A DNA stretch of 20,333 nt from Cryoendolithus antarcticus (lineage: Eukaryota > Ascomycota > Dothideomycetes > Cladosporiales > Cladosporiaceae): NCBI GenBank assembly GCA_002077065.1, contig NAJO01000124.1, positions 1-20,333 on the forward strand, written 5' to 3'. The notes beneath the pieces were generated by a model. That model was not told the DNA's origin. It searched no databases and was given only the letters and a program-made list of their open reading frames with translations. Below are positions 1 to 9,299 of this stretch, piece after piece. The position numbers were made by a program, and so were the translations under genes. Position 1 is the stretch's first letter, and each line of letters opens with the position of its first letter.

Positions 1-515
1 TGGACAGGGTCGATAGTCAGGCGCAAGCCCTTGGCTTTGCCCGCTCCCGGCGTTAATCCGTGCCCGATCGAGTCTTCGACCTGTTTTGTCATATCCTCCA
101 GCTCGTCCTCATCATCCGCTCTTCCCTCGAAGAAGGCCCAGTACAGGAACAGCTTCAGGTCGTCTCTCCCGATGTCGTCCATCTCCGCGCCTCGGAACCA
201 GCCGCCGACGAAGGCAGTCATGTCGGGGATGTGTGCCTTTACTGTCTTGAAGAACGCGATCCTCTCATCTGCAGAACGCAGCGGAGGATGGGTGGCTTCA
301 TATTGCAGCCGGGTGCGGTACCATAAGAGGAAGACGAAGCAGGCGCTCTCGGCAGCAGCCCATGCGCGTAGCAGTGTGTATTCAGGCCATGAAACTGTCT
401 GCACCGACCGCAGCACCAGAAAGCTGGTATAGAGCGTGCCGAGCGGACCAACGTAATGGAAGAAAAGGATAGCGGCGCGAACGCTCAGGTATGAGGCCCA
501 ATCGTTCCCAAGCAT
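1..515 (-). CDS. Membrane-anchored alpha/beta-hydrolase-type protein, N-terminal part (runs off left edge)
   Basis: The minus strand is open from ATG at 515-513 to the window edge, giving 171 codons with no stop, so the C-terminal part lies outside. Residues about 9-35 (YLSVRAAILFFHYVGPLG...) and 46-66 (LLRAWAAAESACFVFLLWY) are two hydrophobic, likely membrane-spanning segments. After them comes a soluble region with FVGGWFRGAEMDDIGRDDLK and FLYWAFFEGR, an acidic stretch, and LRLTIDPV at the edge. As I recall them, large fungal alpha/beta-hydrolase proteins share this layout: two N-terminal helices, a GWF-GA...I-R-(N/D) motif, an LTLDPV-like motif, then the catalytic fold. The catalytic GxSxG would lie outside the window, so the enzyme class rests on the N-terminal region only. 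No lesion is visible, and this looks like a live gene. The plus-strand reading of the same bases, rich in Ser codons, is a shadow. Confidence 0.72.
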   Translation of the reverse strand, partial: MLGNDWASYLSVRAAILFFHYVGPLGTLYTSFLVLRSVQTVSWPEYTLLRAWAAAESACFVFLLWYRTRLQYEATHPPLRSADERIAFFKTVKAHIPDMTAFVGGWFRGAEMDDIGRDDLKLFLYWAFFEGRADDEDELEDMTKQVEDSIGHGLTPGAGKAKGLRLTIDPV

Positions 516-1100
516 TTTGAAAGGTGATCTGTGTCAGCAAGATGGAATGGGGGTGATAAACAAGGCATATTGAAGTAACGTAGGGCAGGCGATGTTGAGA
601 CGTTGCTGGGACTTTGTGATCGTGAGTTGTGGACATTTGCATGAGCGATTCGCAATGGATACGACGGACCCTCCACGATAAGCGGACTTACGTCCGGTCG
701 CAGCGGGAGGATTCTCACAGACGTCACTTGATTGGTGCGCATATGGTAGGCACAAACAGTATACATACAGTTCAGGCGTCAGGAATGCAAAGGTGAGAGG
801 AATGCTATTCGTTGAGATAGTGAGGGGTTGGGATTGTCTCGCGTCACTACAGAGCCAGTGCTGCCGGACTAGATAACATCTGATCCCGGAACTCCTAATC
901 AATCGTGCCATCGTCAGGTCCGAGGTCAATGCCACCGATCGTTGCTCAAGCACTTTGTCGACTCATTGTACAGCAAGGCATGCGTAGGTTCTGTTCCATC
1001 AGCTCATTAGGCCGCCGGGACGGACGGTTCGACGCCCCTCTCTTCCCAATTGTGTTTCGCACACTCGTGATAAACGCAGGCTCGGCCGTGATCTTGGCGT
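516..1100. other. Upstream intergenic stretch, no supported gene
   Basis: This lies 5' of the hydrolase-type gene and should contain its promoter, but I see no convincing TATA or CAAT arrangement. Open frames here (for example 534-953 minus and 905-1123 plus) have no recognisable motif. Confidence 0.4.
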
Positions 1101-1103
1101 CGC

Positions 1104-1275
1104 AGCTCAAGCCTTCACCATGAGGTCCCCCACCGCGTCATGCACTAGCTTCTTCAGCAGTAAGATGCCCGGCTACCAAAGAAGCAACTTCTCCACCTTG
1201 TCCCACGCATCTTCCACGTCCACGACAGGGGATCCGCACCTCTACTCCTCTAGTACCCATATTAGCGGATCCCAT
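1104..1275 (-). pseudogene. Short minus-strand coding-like relic
   Basis: One minus-strand frame reads WDPLIWVLEE, a stop, then CGSPVVDVEDAWDKVEKLL, another stop, then ILLLKKLVHDAVGDLMVKA and a stop. The amphipathic, Lys/Asp/Val-rich text looks more like decayed protein than random sequence, and two of the stops are TAG. I do not recognise a family. It sits just downstream of the possible Harbinger scrap, but nothing shows that they belong together. Confidence 0.2.
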
Positions 1276-1540
1276 TGATATATCGCGTGCAAGTGCCATC
1301 GTTAAGGCCGGATGACATCATTATTTGAGTACCGATAGTATAGTGCATGATCTCGATCGTCAGGTCGCACAACAGCTTAGGCTCGTCGTCCGGGACGTGC
1401 TGCTGCACCTTGGGACATGGTAGCCGAACATGCAAATGCGTCGAATTGATCGCGGCGTGCACTAGGACCATTGTACACCAGTGTGACGGACGCAGGGTGA
1501 CGCATTGTCGGACAAATTTGCTTTTCAGCCTGTCCTGCAA
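1262..1540 (-). pseudogene. Possible PIF/Harbinger (DDE_4) transposase scrap
   Basis: The minus-strand frame of 92 codons contains HAAINSTHLHVRLPCPK, which resembles the GAIDGTHI motif around the first catalytic Asp of PIF/Harbinger transposases, although the Asp itself is Asn here. About 30 residues later CDLTIEIMHYTIG and SGLNDGT loosely follow the family pattern of CDxDMxFTYV then GxxHD around the second Asp. No helix-turn-helix partner, third acidic residue or inverted repeats were found. The reading rests on two short matches and could be chance. Confidence 0.27.
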
Positions 1541-1865
1541 CCCATATAGTGCCCTGTCAATTGGGTCGTTGGAAGCACCGTCTGTGATAGCACGAATCTA
1601 CAGGGTGAGTCCAGTCGGGGGTTTCGATTCCTGGTGGAAGTGGTGCTGTTCGGAACAAGCAAGGCGGAAGATTGTATCGGTCGCTCCAACACGCTCGACG
1701 AGACTTTCGGTCATACCCGGTAAGATATCCGCATCTGTGGCTTAGGTTAGCGCGGTCGGCGAGTCCGCTAAGTTAGCCCATTTACCATATTTTCCTTAAA
1801 GTAAATTACCAAATTCTTGCCAGCACCGATATCGATCGTGATGCATGTTCTAGAAGTTTCCAGGG

Positions 1866-2300
1866 GGTACGTGATGAGGTTCACTCACTACTACCTAGCA
1901 GCATCGTGTGCTAGAGAGATCGTGCTTCGCTGTTATTACCATAAAACCAACTATGTCTAATCGAGCAAGTCAGGTACTGGCACAGGGTCTTCCTCCTAGC
2001 GTGCCTGGATTATTTCGTGCCCTAGCTGATCATGGCGATATCCCTTGCACTACCCTCTACTATCGCGCATGCGGCCAAAGATAATTCAAAGACAAGGCTA
2101 GGAGCCAACAGTACCTCACCCTATCGGAAGACAAAGCACTCGTGAAGTACCCTACCGTCTGGGACGCGTTCTCTTCCCGGAACGTCTATATGCTGTTCAT
2201 ATGAGAAAAAGATTGCGGTGCGGGATCAAGTCGCCGGTGGATAATCTGCCCCAACAAAAGCAAGAAGTGCTGCCGTGCTCATGCTCTATCTGCATTCTGG
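1866..2300 (+). pseudogene. Degenerate N-terminal copy of a pogo/Fot1-type transposase (copy 1)
   Basis: From ATG at 1953 the plus strand reads MSNRASQVLAQGL...FRALADHGDIP, then TAA at 2082-2084. It continues in the same frame as FKDKARSQQYLTLSEDKALV and ends at TGA 2202-2204. The same text occurs on the minus strand at 11331-11457 (MSDRASQLLAQGL, FRALADHGDIP, KDKARSQQYLTPSEE), so the two are copies of one family. Runs such as ctggcacagggtctt and gatcatggcgatatccct are identical at DNA level. The 5' flank 1866-1952 also resembles that of copy 2 (for example ctacctagcag against ctgcctagcag). After about 2160 the match survives only by switching frame (a KSPVDNL-like piece) and fades by 2300. 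No DDE part follows, so this is a truncated, non-functional remnant of the DNA-binding half. Confidence 0.72.
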
Positions 2301-2589
2301 CGTTCAGGCAATCTGTTACTCTAGCTGCATCTCTTGTCCGGCGTGACCGCGTTTGTGTCATGGTCTAATGCTACATACGCCTCCCAGTGAAGTTATGACA
2401 CCCATTCAAGCATAGTCTCGCAACTACCTGTCTCGCCCCAAATAGTACCTGCTTCATCGAAGTGACTATCATGCCGATATGTACGTCTGCTCTGAATCCG
2501 TCTTCGAGAGTCGTACCCTCTCAGAGCTGTGAAAAGTGCCGGCCAACTTAACGTTTTTGTCCATATTTGCCCATAAAGATCATCGCCAT
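2301..2589. other. Unassigned stretch after transposase copy 1
   Basis: One minus-strand frame (2393-2611) includes HFDEAGTIWGETG, but it matches no family I can name. The rest of the transposon is not recognisable here in any frame I read. Confidence 0.25.
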
Positions 2590-2787
2590 TTATGTGATCG
2601 GACAAGGCCATATTCTCCTTGCGTGATTGAACTTGAGCACGCTATCGAAGGTGGATGATGAGGTTCGCAAGCTCAGTAGTACTTGTTCTCGACCGTACCA
2701 ACCGGTATGTCGTCGATGATCGGGTCTATCCGATTCTGCCGAAGACCGGTTGTCAAACAATGATTCAGTAGTAACCAATATTGTTCT

Positions 2788-3090
2788 TCAACCATCTGTG
2801 AGGCCAACGCGGTTTGCGCATCGCAAACAATAGTAGCTATTAAGGCCGTACTGCACCATGTTTGAGCGACCCGTGTTTTGAAGTGTAAATTGTGGTTGTT
2901 GGCATCTCGAACATCGTGCTTCGAGGCACGGTAGCACGCTGGACGTTGACTCCGGGGTCGACGATGGGAGCTTGGCAAGTCCGTCACTGCGGCATAGGGG
3001 TACATGTTGCTGCGGTACTGATGGTTGTTGGAGAGGAAGTACTTTGCGTGCGGCTGCGTTCTGCAGCTGGAGGACGTTCACAGCCGCCAT
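2788..3090 (-). CDS. Small hypothetical protein with two CxxC pairs
   Basis: From ATG at 3090-3088 there are 100 codons to TGA at 2790-2788. The N-terminal half is rich in Gln, Pro and Ser (LQQPSVPQQHVPL). The C-terminal half carries CSRC, then about 27 residues including NMVQYGLNSY, then CLRC, which is the four-cysteine layout of a small zinc ribbon. Past the TGA the same frame stays open as a further 66 or so codons to the stop at 2590 (TILVTTESLFDNRSS...), so the TGA may be a nonsense mutation in a longer protein. The frame is also open upstream to at least 3306 but with no earlier ATG. I do not recognise the family. Zinc binding is inferred from cysteine spacing only. Confidence 0.38.
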   Translation of the reverse strand: MAAVNVLQLQNAAARKVLPLQQPSVPQQHVPLCRSDGLAKLPSSTPESTSSVLPCLEARCSRCQQPQFTLQNTGRSNMVQYGLNSYYCLRCANRVGLTDG

Positions 3091-4227
3091 GGTGCAGCCG
3101 AGATATGATAACAGGCGAGGGAATAGATTAGACAGCTCGCCAGGAGTCTGGCTTTCGAATAAAGCAGCTCGTGGTTGCAGTAGAGTCTCCGAGATATTGC
3201 CGCTGTGTCTTGCTGGACTGATTGGGTACTTGCGGTGATGGATCGGATCGGGGAGAATCGAGTAAGAGGGCGGGGTCGTGAGAAGGTCAGGTTTGGAGAA
3301 TTCCAATATGGCCAGTTTAAGGTGTCGCTTGATAGTTGATTTCCAATGAAGACAGGCGTTGACGTGTTCGCAATGGTGGCTCGGGGAAGACGTAGTGTCA
3401 TTGCGAGATCAATAATTTACCATGGGAGTGAACGAGGGAGGATTATTTCCTATATGTCGCAAGGCCTCAAGATCGGGGATGCGGAGCTGGCATCGAAAAT
3501 GGCGGCTGCCGTGGCACGAGTGGTGTGACAATAATCACCTACGCCTTTGAAAATGACCACGCCATCCGATCGATCCGGCATGAGATCGGAGGCTTCGAAC
3601 GCGTGCCAGCCGAGTGAGCCGATATAAGTTTGCAATACAGCGCGCAGCGTCCTAATGAAGTCCCTCTGTGCGATCACGAGCCTTCCGGCGGCCTGACATA
3701 CTTGATAGCCCGGATGTTGTAGCCGATGGCAGATTCTCGCATGTATCAGCTCGTACGATGCTTGCTAGTACGATACTCTACGTGATGTCAGTACACACCA
3801 TAGAGGACCGGTCGGGATCTTACCAGAGCTTCCTTCGTTACGTATGCTCCATGTTTCGAAGGTGTCGTAGAGGGGCAGATCGCATGGGGCAACCGCCTTC
3901 ACGTCAGATTGCTTGGATTATTCTAGGGTCGCGTTAATAGGACATGCGGCTCTGCTAGCATGCCGTCTTAGTACAGGATTGCAATATTGGTAGCAGATAG
4001 GTGGCTCACAAGATCCCACAGGCTTTTGAGAGAATGCTGACCATGAGAGGCAGAGGTATCCAACCGTAGAGGAGCGGCGGATGGCAAGCTGTGCTTGTTT
4101 CATTACACTCACATAGTGTTACAGGAGTCGCAACGCCATTGTGTAGAGTGTGGTTGACTGCGTTGCCTTCGCAGATTGGTGCCCGCTGGACAGAGATCGC
4201 CGACAACTTTACTCACGAAGCCCCGTT
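3091..4227. other. Region without a supported gene
   Basis: Several short frames overlap here (2892-3131 plus, 3346-3528 plus, 3450-3677 minus, 3668-3937 plus). The minus frame 3450-3677 (RTLRAVLQTYIGSLGWHAFEA) is the most protein-like but has no family I can name. A 16-base block at 3943-3958 is identical to part of the 5' flank of the pogo element at 11512-11527 and is listed separately. Confidence 0.3.
3943..3958 (-). repeat. 16-bp block shared with the 5' flank of the pogo element
   Basis: The sequence catgcggctctgctag occurs here and at 11512-11527 in the same orientation, where it lies about 55 bp upstream of the transposase ATG. It may be a leftover of a third copy's 5' end. No MSDRASQ-like start is found leftwards at the matching distance, so this remains a weak assignment. 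Confidence 0.3.
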
Positions 4228-4563
4228 TCATGATTGCGGCCAGACAGAAATTGATTCACTCCGACATTGGGCAAGTCGCTTGAGAGCTTCCGATATCGTG
4301 TTGAATGGCGCATTAAGACCTTCGGTAACGAGCGTTGCTCGTGTCGTACGCTGGTACCGCATGTTTTGCGACAGATTACCGTCATCTTTGATGCTCTGCT
4401 TGGAAATGTCGTGGATCACACCGCTCTTGCATCTAAATAACGCTGTACCTCGACAACCTAGCAACTTAACAACACCGTAATGTCTGTCCCCGAGTTCATC
4501 CGTCGACAAAACAGCACTATGTTCGTGAGCGCACCACAGTCCTGATATGCTGGTAATGAACAT
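4228..4563 (-). pseudogene. Possible protein-kinase-like N-lobe scrap
   Basis: The minus frame opens with ATG at 4563 and runs 111 codons. Its middle part reads VVKLLGCRGTALFRCKSGVI, followed by SIKDDGNLSQNMRYQR. This resembles the start of fungal kinase-like domains, where a glycine-rich loop (LGxxGTAxV) is followed by a strand holding the catalytic Lys (VxKxP). Here that strand reads GVIHDISKQ, so the position is not clearly conserved. After LVTEGL the similarity to a helix C region is lost and no HRD or DFG motif follows in any frame I read. If it is a kinase at all, it is a fragment. The plus-strand frame across the same bases is an alternative that shows nothing familiar. Confidence 0.22.
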
Positions 4564-4958
4564 ACCGATGATAGCACATCATCCCTACACTGGCACTTAA
4601 ACTACGTGTTACCTCGCGGAATTGAATTTTGCGAATATCCATTTGTTAGCCTTCCTCCCACGCATCGGAGTACGCCGAGCGCGGTGGCAGCCGATGCTCC
4701 CCTCTGGCAGAAGACAAGTACAAGGCCTGTTGACGTCGTTCCTACGTTGTGCTCTTCCGCACCATTGCGCCCGCCCTCAGTCTTACGATCTGTGAATGGT
4801 CTAAACGCCGTCTACCTTCTGTATGACATGCAGAGGCTGCGCATGACCGCCGCCCATGTCGACAGTATTGCATATGCTGGATGTCCGATGTACGCTTTAC
4901 GCTCGGAGTTAGGTAGATACCCGAAGCAGGTCAGGTGCGTAGGTACACTGACCGTTAG
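4564..4958. other. Region without a supported gene
   Basis: One open plus-strand frame (4606-4962) ends TVR-stop just before the next coding-like frame. It is Pro/Ser-rich at the start and has no recognisable motif. It may be a 5' piece of the relic at 4959-5763, but this is not shown. Confidence 0.25.
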
Positions 4959-5763
4959 GTAGAGCCCGGCTCTGAAGAAGAGTATGCGGCGCAACTGCCA
5001 TGGCCAGGACTGGTAAATGACAGCGAGCACGAAGAACTCGTCGTACGACTAGCTAGCTCTGGCCCGAGTACTCCAAACGATGTTCCTTCGCATATGAGCA
5101 CGCTCTTACGCTGCCCGGAGTGCCATTGCATTCTGAAATGGGTCTTCCTAATCGGGTCGCGGATAGAGGACCATCATATACATCGCTGCCAGAAACAATG
5201 CACATGTGAGAACCTAGGTGTTACGATCAATATGCCCAAGGACTTAATCCAGGTCTCCCGTTGGGCATATGGTGAGCACTTTTCAGGCAGGAACGGGTAC
5301 GTATTATTTTGCGAGCAAAGTAAATCATGGAGGTTTGGGCAACGCGTACATTTCGTTCTCAGTTTGTCCCGTATCCGGACAGATTAACTTGTGTCACAGC
5401 GCTTTTCGTTGCCGAGGTTGACAAGGTACAGCAAGAGCAGCGTGCATCGCAGCTGCAACTCCCAGATCGGAGTGATCCGAGCAAACTCGCCCGTAAGCAG
5501 GTATTGGATATCTCGGTGATCTCCATCCTGACTACGACCTACTTCCACTGTCGGTTCTAGTCAGTCAAATTCATACGCAGAACATGATTGTTGTGCACGA
5601 TTTTCCTCGCCAGCCGGTAAGCATATGGCCCACTGGTGGCATTGACGAGTGGAAAAGCCAGATTGCGCTGGTTACACCCGCTCGAGAACTTGCTAAACCT
5701 GGGTATGTCCGGAAATTTCGAGAACAGGCTCAAATCGATGGGATGAATGATGCTACGAAGTAG
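4959..5763 (+). pseudogene. Frameshifted coding relic, unrecognised protein with Cys/His cluster
   Basis: Three plus-strand frames take over from one another and each reads as protein. Frame A is open 4959-5387 (EEEYAAQLPWPGLVNDSEHE, then after an internal ATG at 5094 LRCPECHCIL and HHIHRCQKQCTC). Frame B covers about 5327-5500 (VAEVDKVQQEQRASQLQLP). Frame C runs from about 5499 (GYLGDLHPDYDLLPL...QNMIVVHDFPRQPVSIW...TPARELAKPGYVRKFREQA) to TAG at 5761-5763, then stays open to 6009. The CxxCxC and HxHxxCxxxCxC cluster at 5112-5208 could bind metal. The TAG follows NDATK and could be a mutated CAG. I do not recognise the family. The frame switches suggest two indels, though an unrecognised intron near 5490 is possible. 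Confidence 0.35.
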
Positions 5764-6927
5764 TTTTCCGGGTCTGTGGACTGTGGAACGCTCGGAAGCC
5801 TTCGATTATTTGGCAACGACTGTCCTCAACTTGGTCAGCAGTCGGTTGACTTACCAACGCACGCACACATGCTGCACAATGGGAACCTTGACTTCTGCCT
5901 TGGCGCCAGAGTCTTGCCCAGTGGCCCTATTAGGCGTACTTCGGAGTGCTACTGCGGACTTCGGAGTTTACTCCGGAGTCCATCATCCGTTGGCGTAATG
6001 TGTGGATAGTTGAGCCGGTGTGCATCCCCGCTTACAACATGCATGGCCTTACGAACCTGTCGTTGCGCTCTACCCCTTACTCCCGGGCCTGTTTCACGGT
6101 GGTCGGCTTTGCTACAATCCAATGCACTCAAGTGTGCAGGACGCTCCCGTTGCAGGATTTATGTCAGCTTCCAAGCCTCTCTGAGTCCTTGACGTCCAAA
6201 CCTCGATCAGGCCAGTGGTTAGCAGCGTTAGGATGAAGGCGCTTACATGGACGCCGTTACTCGCACCCATAAATCTCCGGTCAAGTGTTGGGCTTTGATT
6301 AGAACCACTTAACGCAACTTCTTGACTTTGACTGCATGGCGCACGCTCATCTTACGTGCGAACGTCATACAAAGCGTCCGCAGTACAGGTTCCCGTGGTA
6401 CAGAGCTGCCGCATCACTGGGTTGGGCAAGGCGCTCAAGCTGCAATGGGTCCTGTCAATGTCCATTACCGCTATCAATCGGCAACGTCATGCTGAGGGCG
6501 AGGATAGCCGTGATTGGGATAACGGCTCGATGTTCACGCTCGCGTATCTGTTCGTCTGACCCGTTTGAAATCACCACTTGGACGACTCGATGGGCGATCA
6601 ATGCAGGCCAGACTCGGCTCTACGACAAAGCACTGATTCCCCATCTTCCGATCTCGAAGATCGCCATTACCTGAAACCACATCGGACTCAAAACACTATC
6701 ACGTTCATGGGAATTGCTGCCGCCTCGACCGCATACGGCTAGCGTGGATGTTGGTGGCTAGCGTGTATCGTCACCACCCGCACACGTCAGCAACTTAGTC
6801 TGCAGTTCTGCACCCTCAGCCAAAACACATTCTGCCAATTACGCTCATAGTTGACGAGCTGGTAATTCGCGCTAATCATCATCACAAGAGACTATTCGAC
6901 AAGCCACCTCCTCTGTTAGTCATAAGT
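5764..6927. other. Long stretch without a supported gene, 5' flank of the regulator relic
   Basis: Open frames at 5747-5998, 5946-6236, 6336-6674 and 6356-6559 (all plus) overlap one another and show no family motif. The frame 6356-6559 (ALKLQWVLSMSITAINRQRH) is faintly protein-like. The last 200 bp before 6928 should hold the original promoter of the Zn2Cys6 gene, but I see no clear element. Confidence 0.3.
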
Positions 6928-7981
6928 ATGAGTGTTCATCATACTCAAGTGCGGAAAGCTTATGATCGCTGTAGGTTGAAAAAAGGAAGGTATGACGGAC
7001 ACTTGCCTTGTAACAGATGCAAAGGCGACGACAGTGTCTGCGCCTACAGGTCCGTCTGCCACTATCTCGCCCCATAATCGATGCACAACTAACCAAGATT
7101 ATCCATGACAGTCGCCAAAGAATCGACCGCAATCGAGTCTACACGAGGTCATACGTTGATCTACGAGAACGCCAGCGATGGCAGCTAGTAGCCGGCATCC
7201 ACTCAATGTACCAGCGTTTGCAGCATGCCAGCACTGTTCCCGATATGGAAGAGCCACCGGACATTCATACAGTCCTCTGCTCGCTTGGACTGGTGAACGA
7301 GCGAATGGGCTGCGACGAGACGTGTAGCGATGTTGCTGAAGATGATGAGGTATCCGTAGGCGGAAAATCCCATACTGAGTGCGATGCTTCATCAGCGCCA
7401 CTTTCCGAGCGGAAACTATCGCCTGTCAGCATCATCAGCGTCAATTCGAGTCCCGATAACATGATTCTGCCAGCACATGAGTCGCTTATTGAGCCGGTCT
7501 TCGTGCATCCGCAGCCTAGGCTTGGACTTTTGGAGCTGCTCAGCCACTTCGCCAATCAGACACTCTAGAACACACGGCATCCTATGGTTGATTGACACAA
7601 CGCTCCCACTGTAGTAACGCCAGCTAGTGCGAGGCGCACTCAATTTGCTAGGTGCGAGGCCAACATGGATCGATCCTTGCGAGACCGGCAAATTGATTTC
7701 ACGTCTCTCATCTCGCGTGCGGTCAGCATCACCCAGTGTCTCCCAATGACTCGCGCGCGTCCGCGCGGCTATCAGGCGTGTACAGTACGATCCAAGATGC
7801 GACCACGGAGCTGCCATCCTGGACCGCCTATGAGAACGGCTTGCCGCCATCCCAGTACGGATCGGGGTCGAGCTTGACATTCGTTGGCGGCATTGACGAG
7901 CCTTTCACCGATGCTGTCGACAGCGACTGGTTTGACACATTCCTTAGAAGATCCTTGTATTCGGTGGACGGGGTTCTCTGA
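6928..7981 (+). pseudogene. Zn2Cys6 fungal transcription factor, mutated zinc cluster and broken C-terminus
   Basis: Exon 1 starts at ATG 6928 and encodes KAYDRCRLKKGRYDG...PCNRCKGDDSVCAY. The spacing matches the C6 binuclear cluster exactly, but cluster cysteines 1 and 3 are Tyr12 (codon 6961-6963) and Tyr22 (6991-6993). Cysteines 2, 4, 5 and 6 (residues 15, 28, 31 and 38) remain. A 62-bp intron at 7050-7111 has a GT donor, a CTAAC branch site and CAG acceptor. Splicing joins the frame to RQRIDRNRVYTRSYVDLRER and QLVAGIHSMYQRLQ, the linker and coiled coil usual after such clusters. The frame stops at TAG 7566-7568, then TGA 7593-7595, and shifts near 7735 into a frame reading YSTIQDATTELPSWTAYENG and ending SLYSVDGVL at 7979-7981. 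About 330 residues are recognisable. With two zinc ligands lost it should not bind DNA normally. Confidence 0.72.
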
Positions 7982-8137
7982 TAGGAATAGTTGCGGGATT
8001 TGACGGTGCTGGAGTCTCGGATGATGCAAACGGGTGGTTATGGCCAGAATTTCCTCACTATACACGACCACTACAGAGCTGCTTTTACGAACCAATCGTA
8101 TCCATAGCAATAGTCTAGCATACGAAGACAGTTGGCA

Positions 8138-9297
8138 TTACCCAAACACAGACATTCTTGCAATTGATCCCTGGTTTGCCCAGGGTGGGGTCGATATGAA
8201 GAGTCGCCTATGGGAGTTGCTGAAATATCTGCACTGTAGTTCTCGCTCGCGAGAACGGGCGCCTGCAAGGGCTTTGCCATGTGCAGCTCTGAGAGGTTCA
8301 AACTTTGCGAAAAAGGGCGCCTGATCACTTACTGTAGAGTGCACTCTAGTCCTGGCATTGAGAAACATAGACAGGCCTCTCGCAGGAATGTCTTCCTCTC
8401 TCTCGTCAACTTCGATCTCCCCGCGACGTGATCCGACCAGATCCAGGCTCATTTCTCCGGCTAACATCTCAATTCGCTCGGAAGTAGTATCTGAACCCGG
8501 TTCAGAGCTACCTTCTACAACCAGCTCGTCGTCGGCGTCTTGGCGACTTACTGGCTCCTATCTAGCTCTGGAGCTTGGTGGTAGGCTAGATGACGTAGCG
8601 GAACTTTGGCGAGACTGCTCACTACTCTGTTGATCAATTCGCGGACTCGAGGGCTTGCAATGTGCGGAACTCGCTGCCTGTGTGAACTGCACTCGCAGAC
8701 CTGCCATCGCTGCATAAAGTTGCTGTTAAGACGACCAGTAGGAAATTCGTCTTCCCACGCCTCATGCTCTACAATCGCTTGACCGATCTTGGTCTTCCGA
8801 TTCCGTGCTCTGTCATAGACAACTACCTGGAGCTTCATTCGCTTACGAGATAGCCAATCCACATCTTCTTGGATGCTATCATTGTTCTCATCGACACAGT
8901 CATGGACTCCCTTCGATTCGCGGGGTAGGTCACGGAAAGACTGCAACATGGACTGAAGAATACCGAACTGATCGTGATAGAGGTTGAACTCTGAGATGGG
9001 TATGCCACGCGATAGTACGGCAAGTGCAGCGAGCTTCGTCTGCTTATCACTCGGTGTCTCGGGAGCTGAGAGATACTCGCTTAAAGCATGATAGTCGGAA
9101 CATAAGAATGAACTCGTCGATGTGCGTTCTTCGTACTCGAAAGATGCTCGCCGATTAACAGGACGGCATTCTCAGCATCGACGATTGGCTCGCAGTAGCA
9201 TATCATCATCGTAGCGTTCAAGCTCAGCTTTGCCTCGATTCACTTGGGCACATCTACCCTCATAATCAGCTTTGTCGCGGCGAACCAGGTGGCTCTT
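8138..9297 (-). pseudogene. Broken minus-strand coding relic, unrecognised protein
   Basis: Reading right to left, protein-like text passes through several frames. First come KSHLVRRDKADYEG and AELERYDDD (about 9297-9200), then CEPIVDAENAVLLIGEHLSS (about 9195-9130), then one frame open from 9171 to 8548 (207 codons). That frame includes SEYLSAPETPSDKQTKLAAL, LSRGIPISEFNLYHDQFGIL, QSFRDLPRESKGVHDCVDEN and RKRMKLQVVVYDRARNRKTK. Finally an acidic frame from about 8550 (RQDADDELVVEGSSEPGSDT) runs into the ORF ending at 8138. The first switch is a clear frameshift, and the last could be an intron or an indel. There is no ATG at a convincing 5' end, and I cannot name the family. Overlapping plus-strand frames (8034-8324, 8358-8633) look like shadows, although the first also reads fairly well. 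Confidence 0.4.
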
Positions 9298-9299
9298 AA

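Noticed and set aside
31..432. Ser-rich plus-strand open frame
   Set aside because: It is the shadow of the acidic region of the hydrolase-type gene on the minus strand.
1612..1634. tRNA B-box-like sequence (gggtttcgattcc)
   Set aside because: The T-stem does not pair and no matching acceptor or anticodon stem was found around it.
8034..8324. Plus-strand frame with SWHYPNTDILAIDPWFAQGG
   Set aside because: It reads fairly well but overlaps the minus-strand relic that is supported over a much longer span. No family was recognised.
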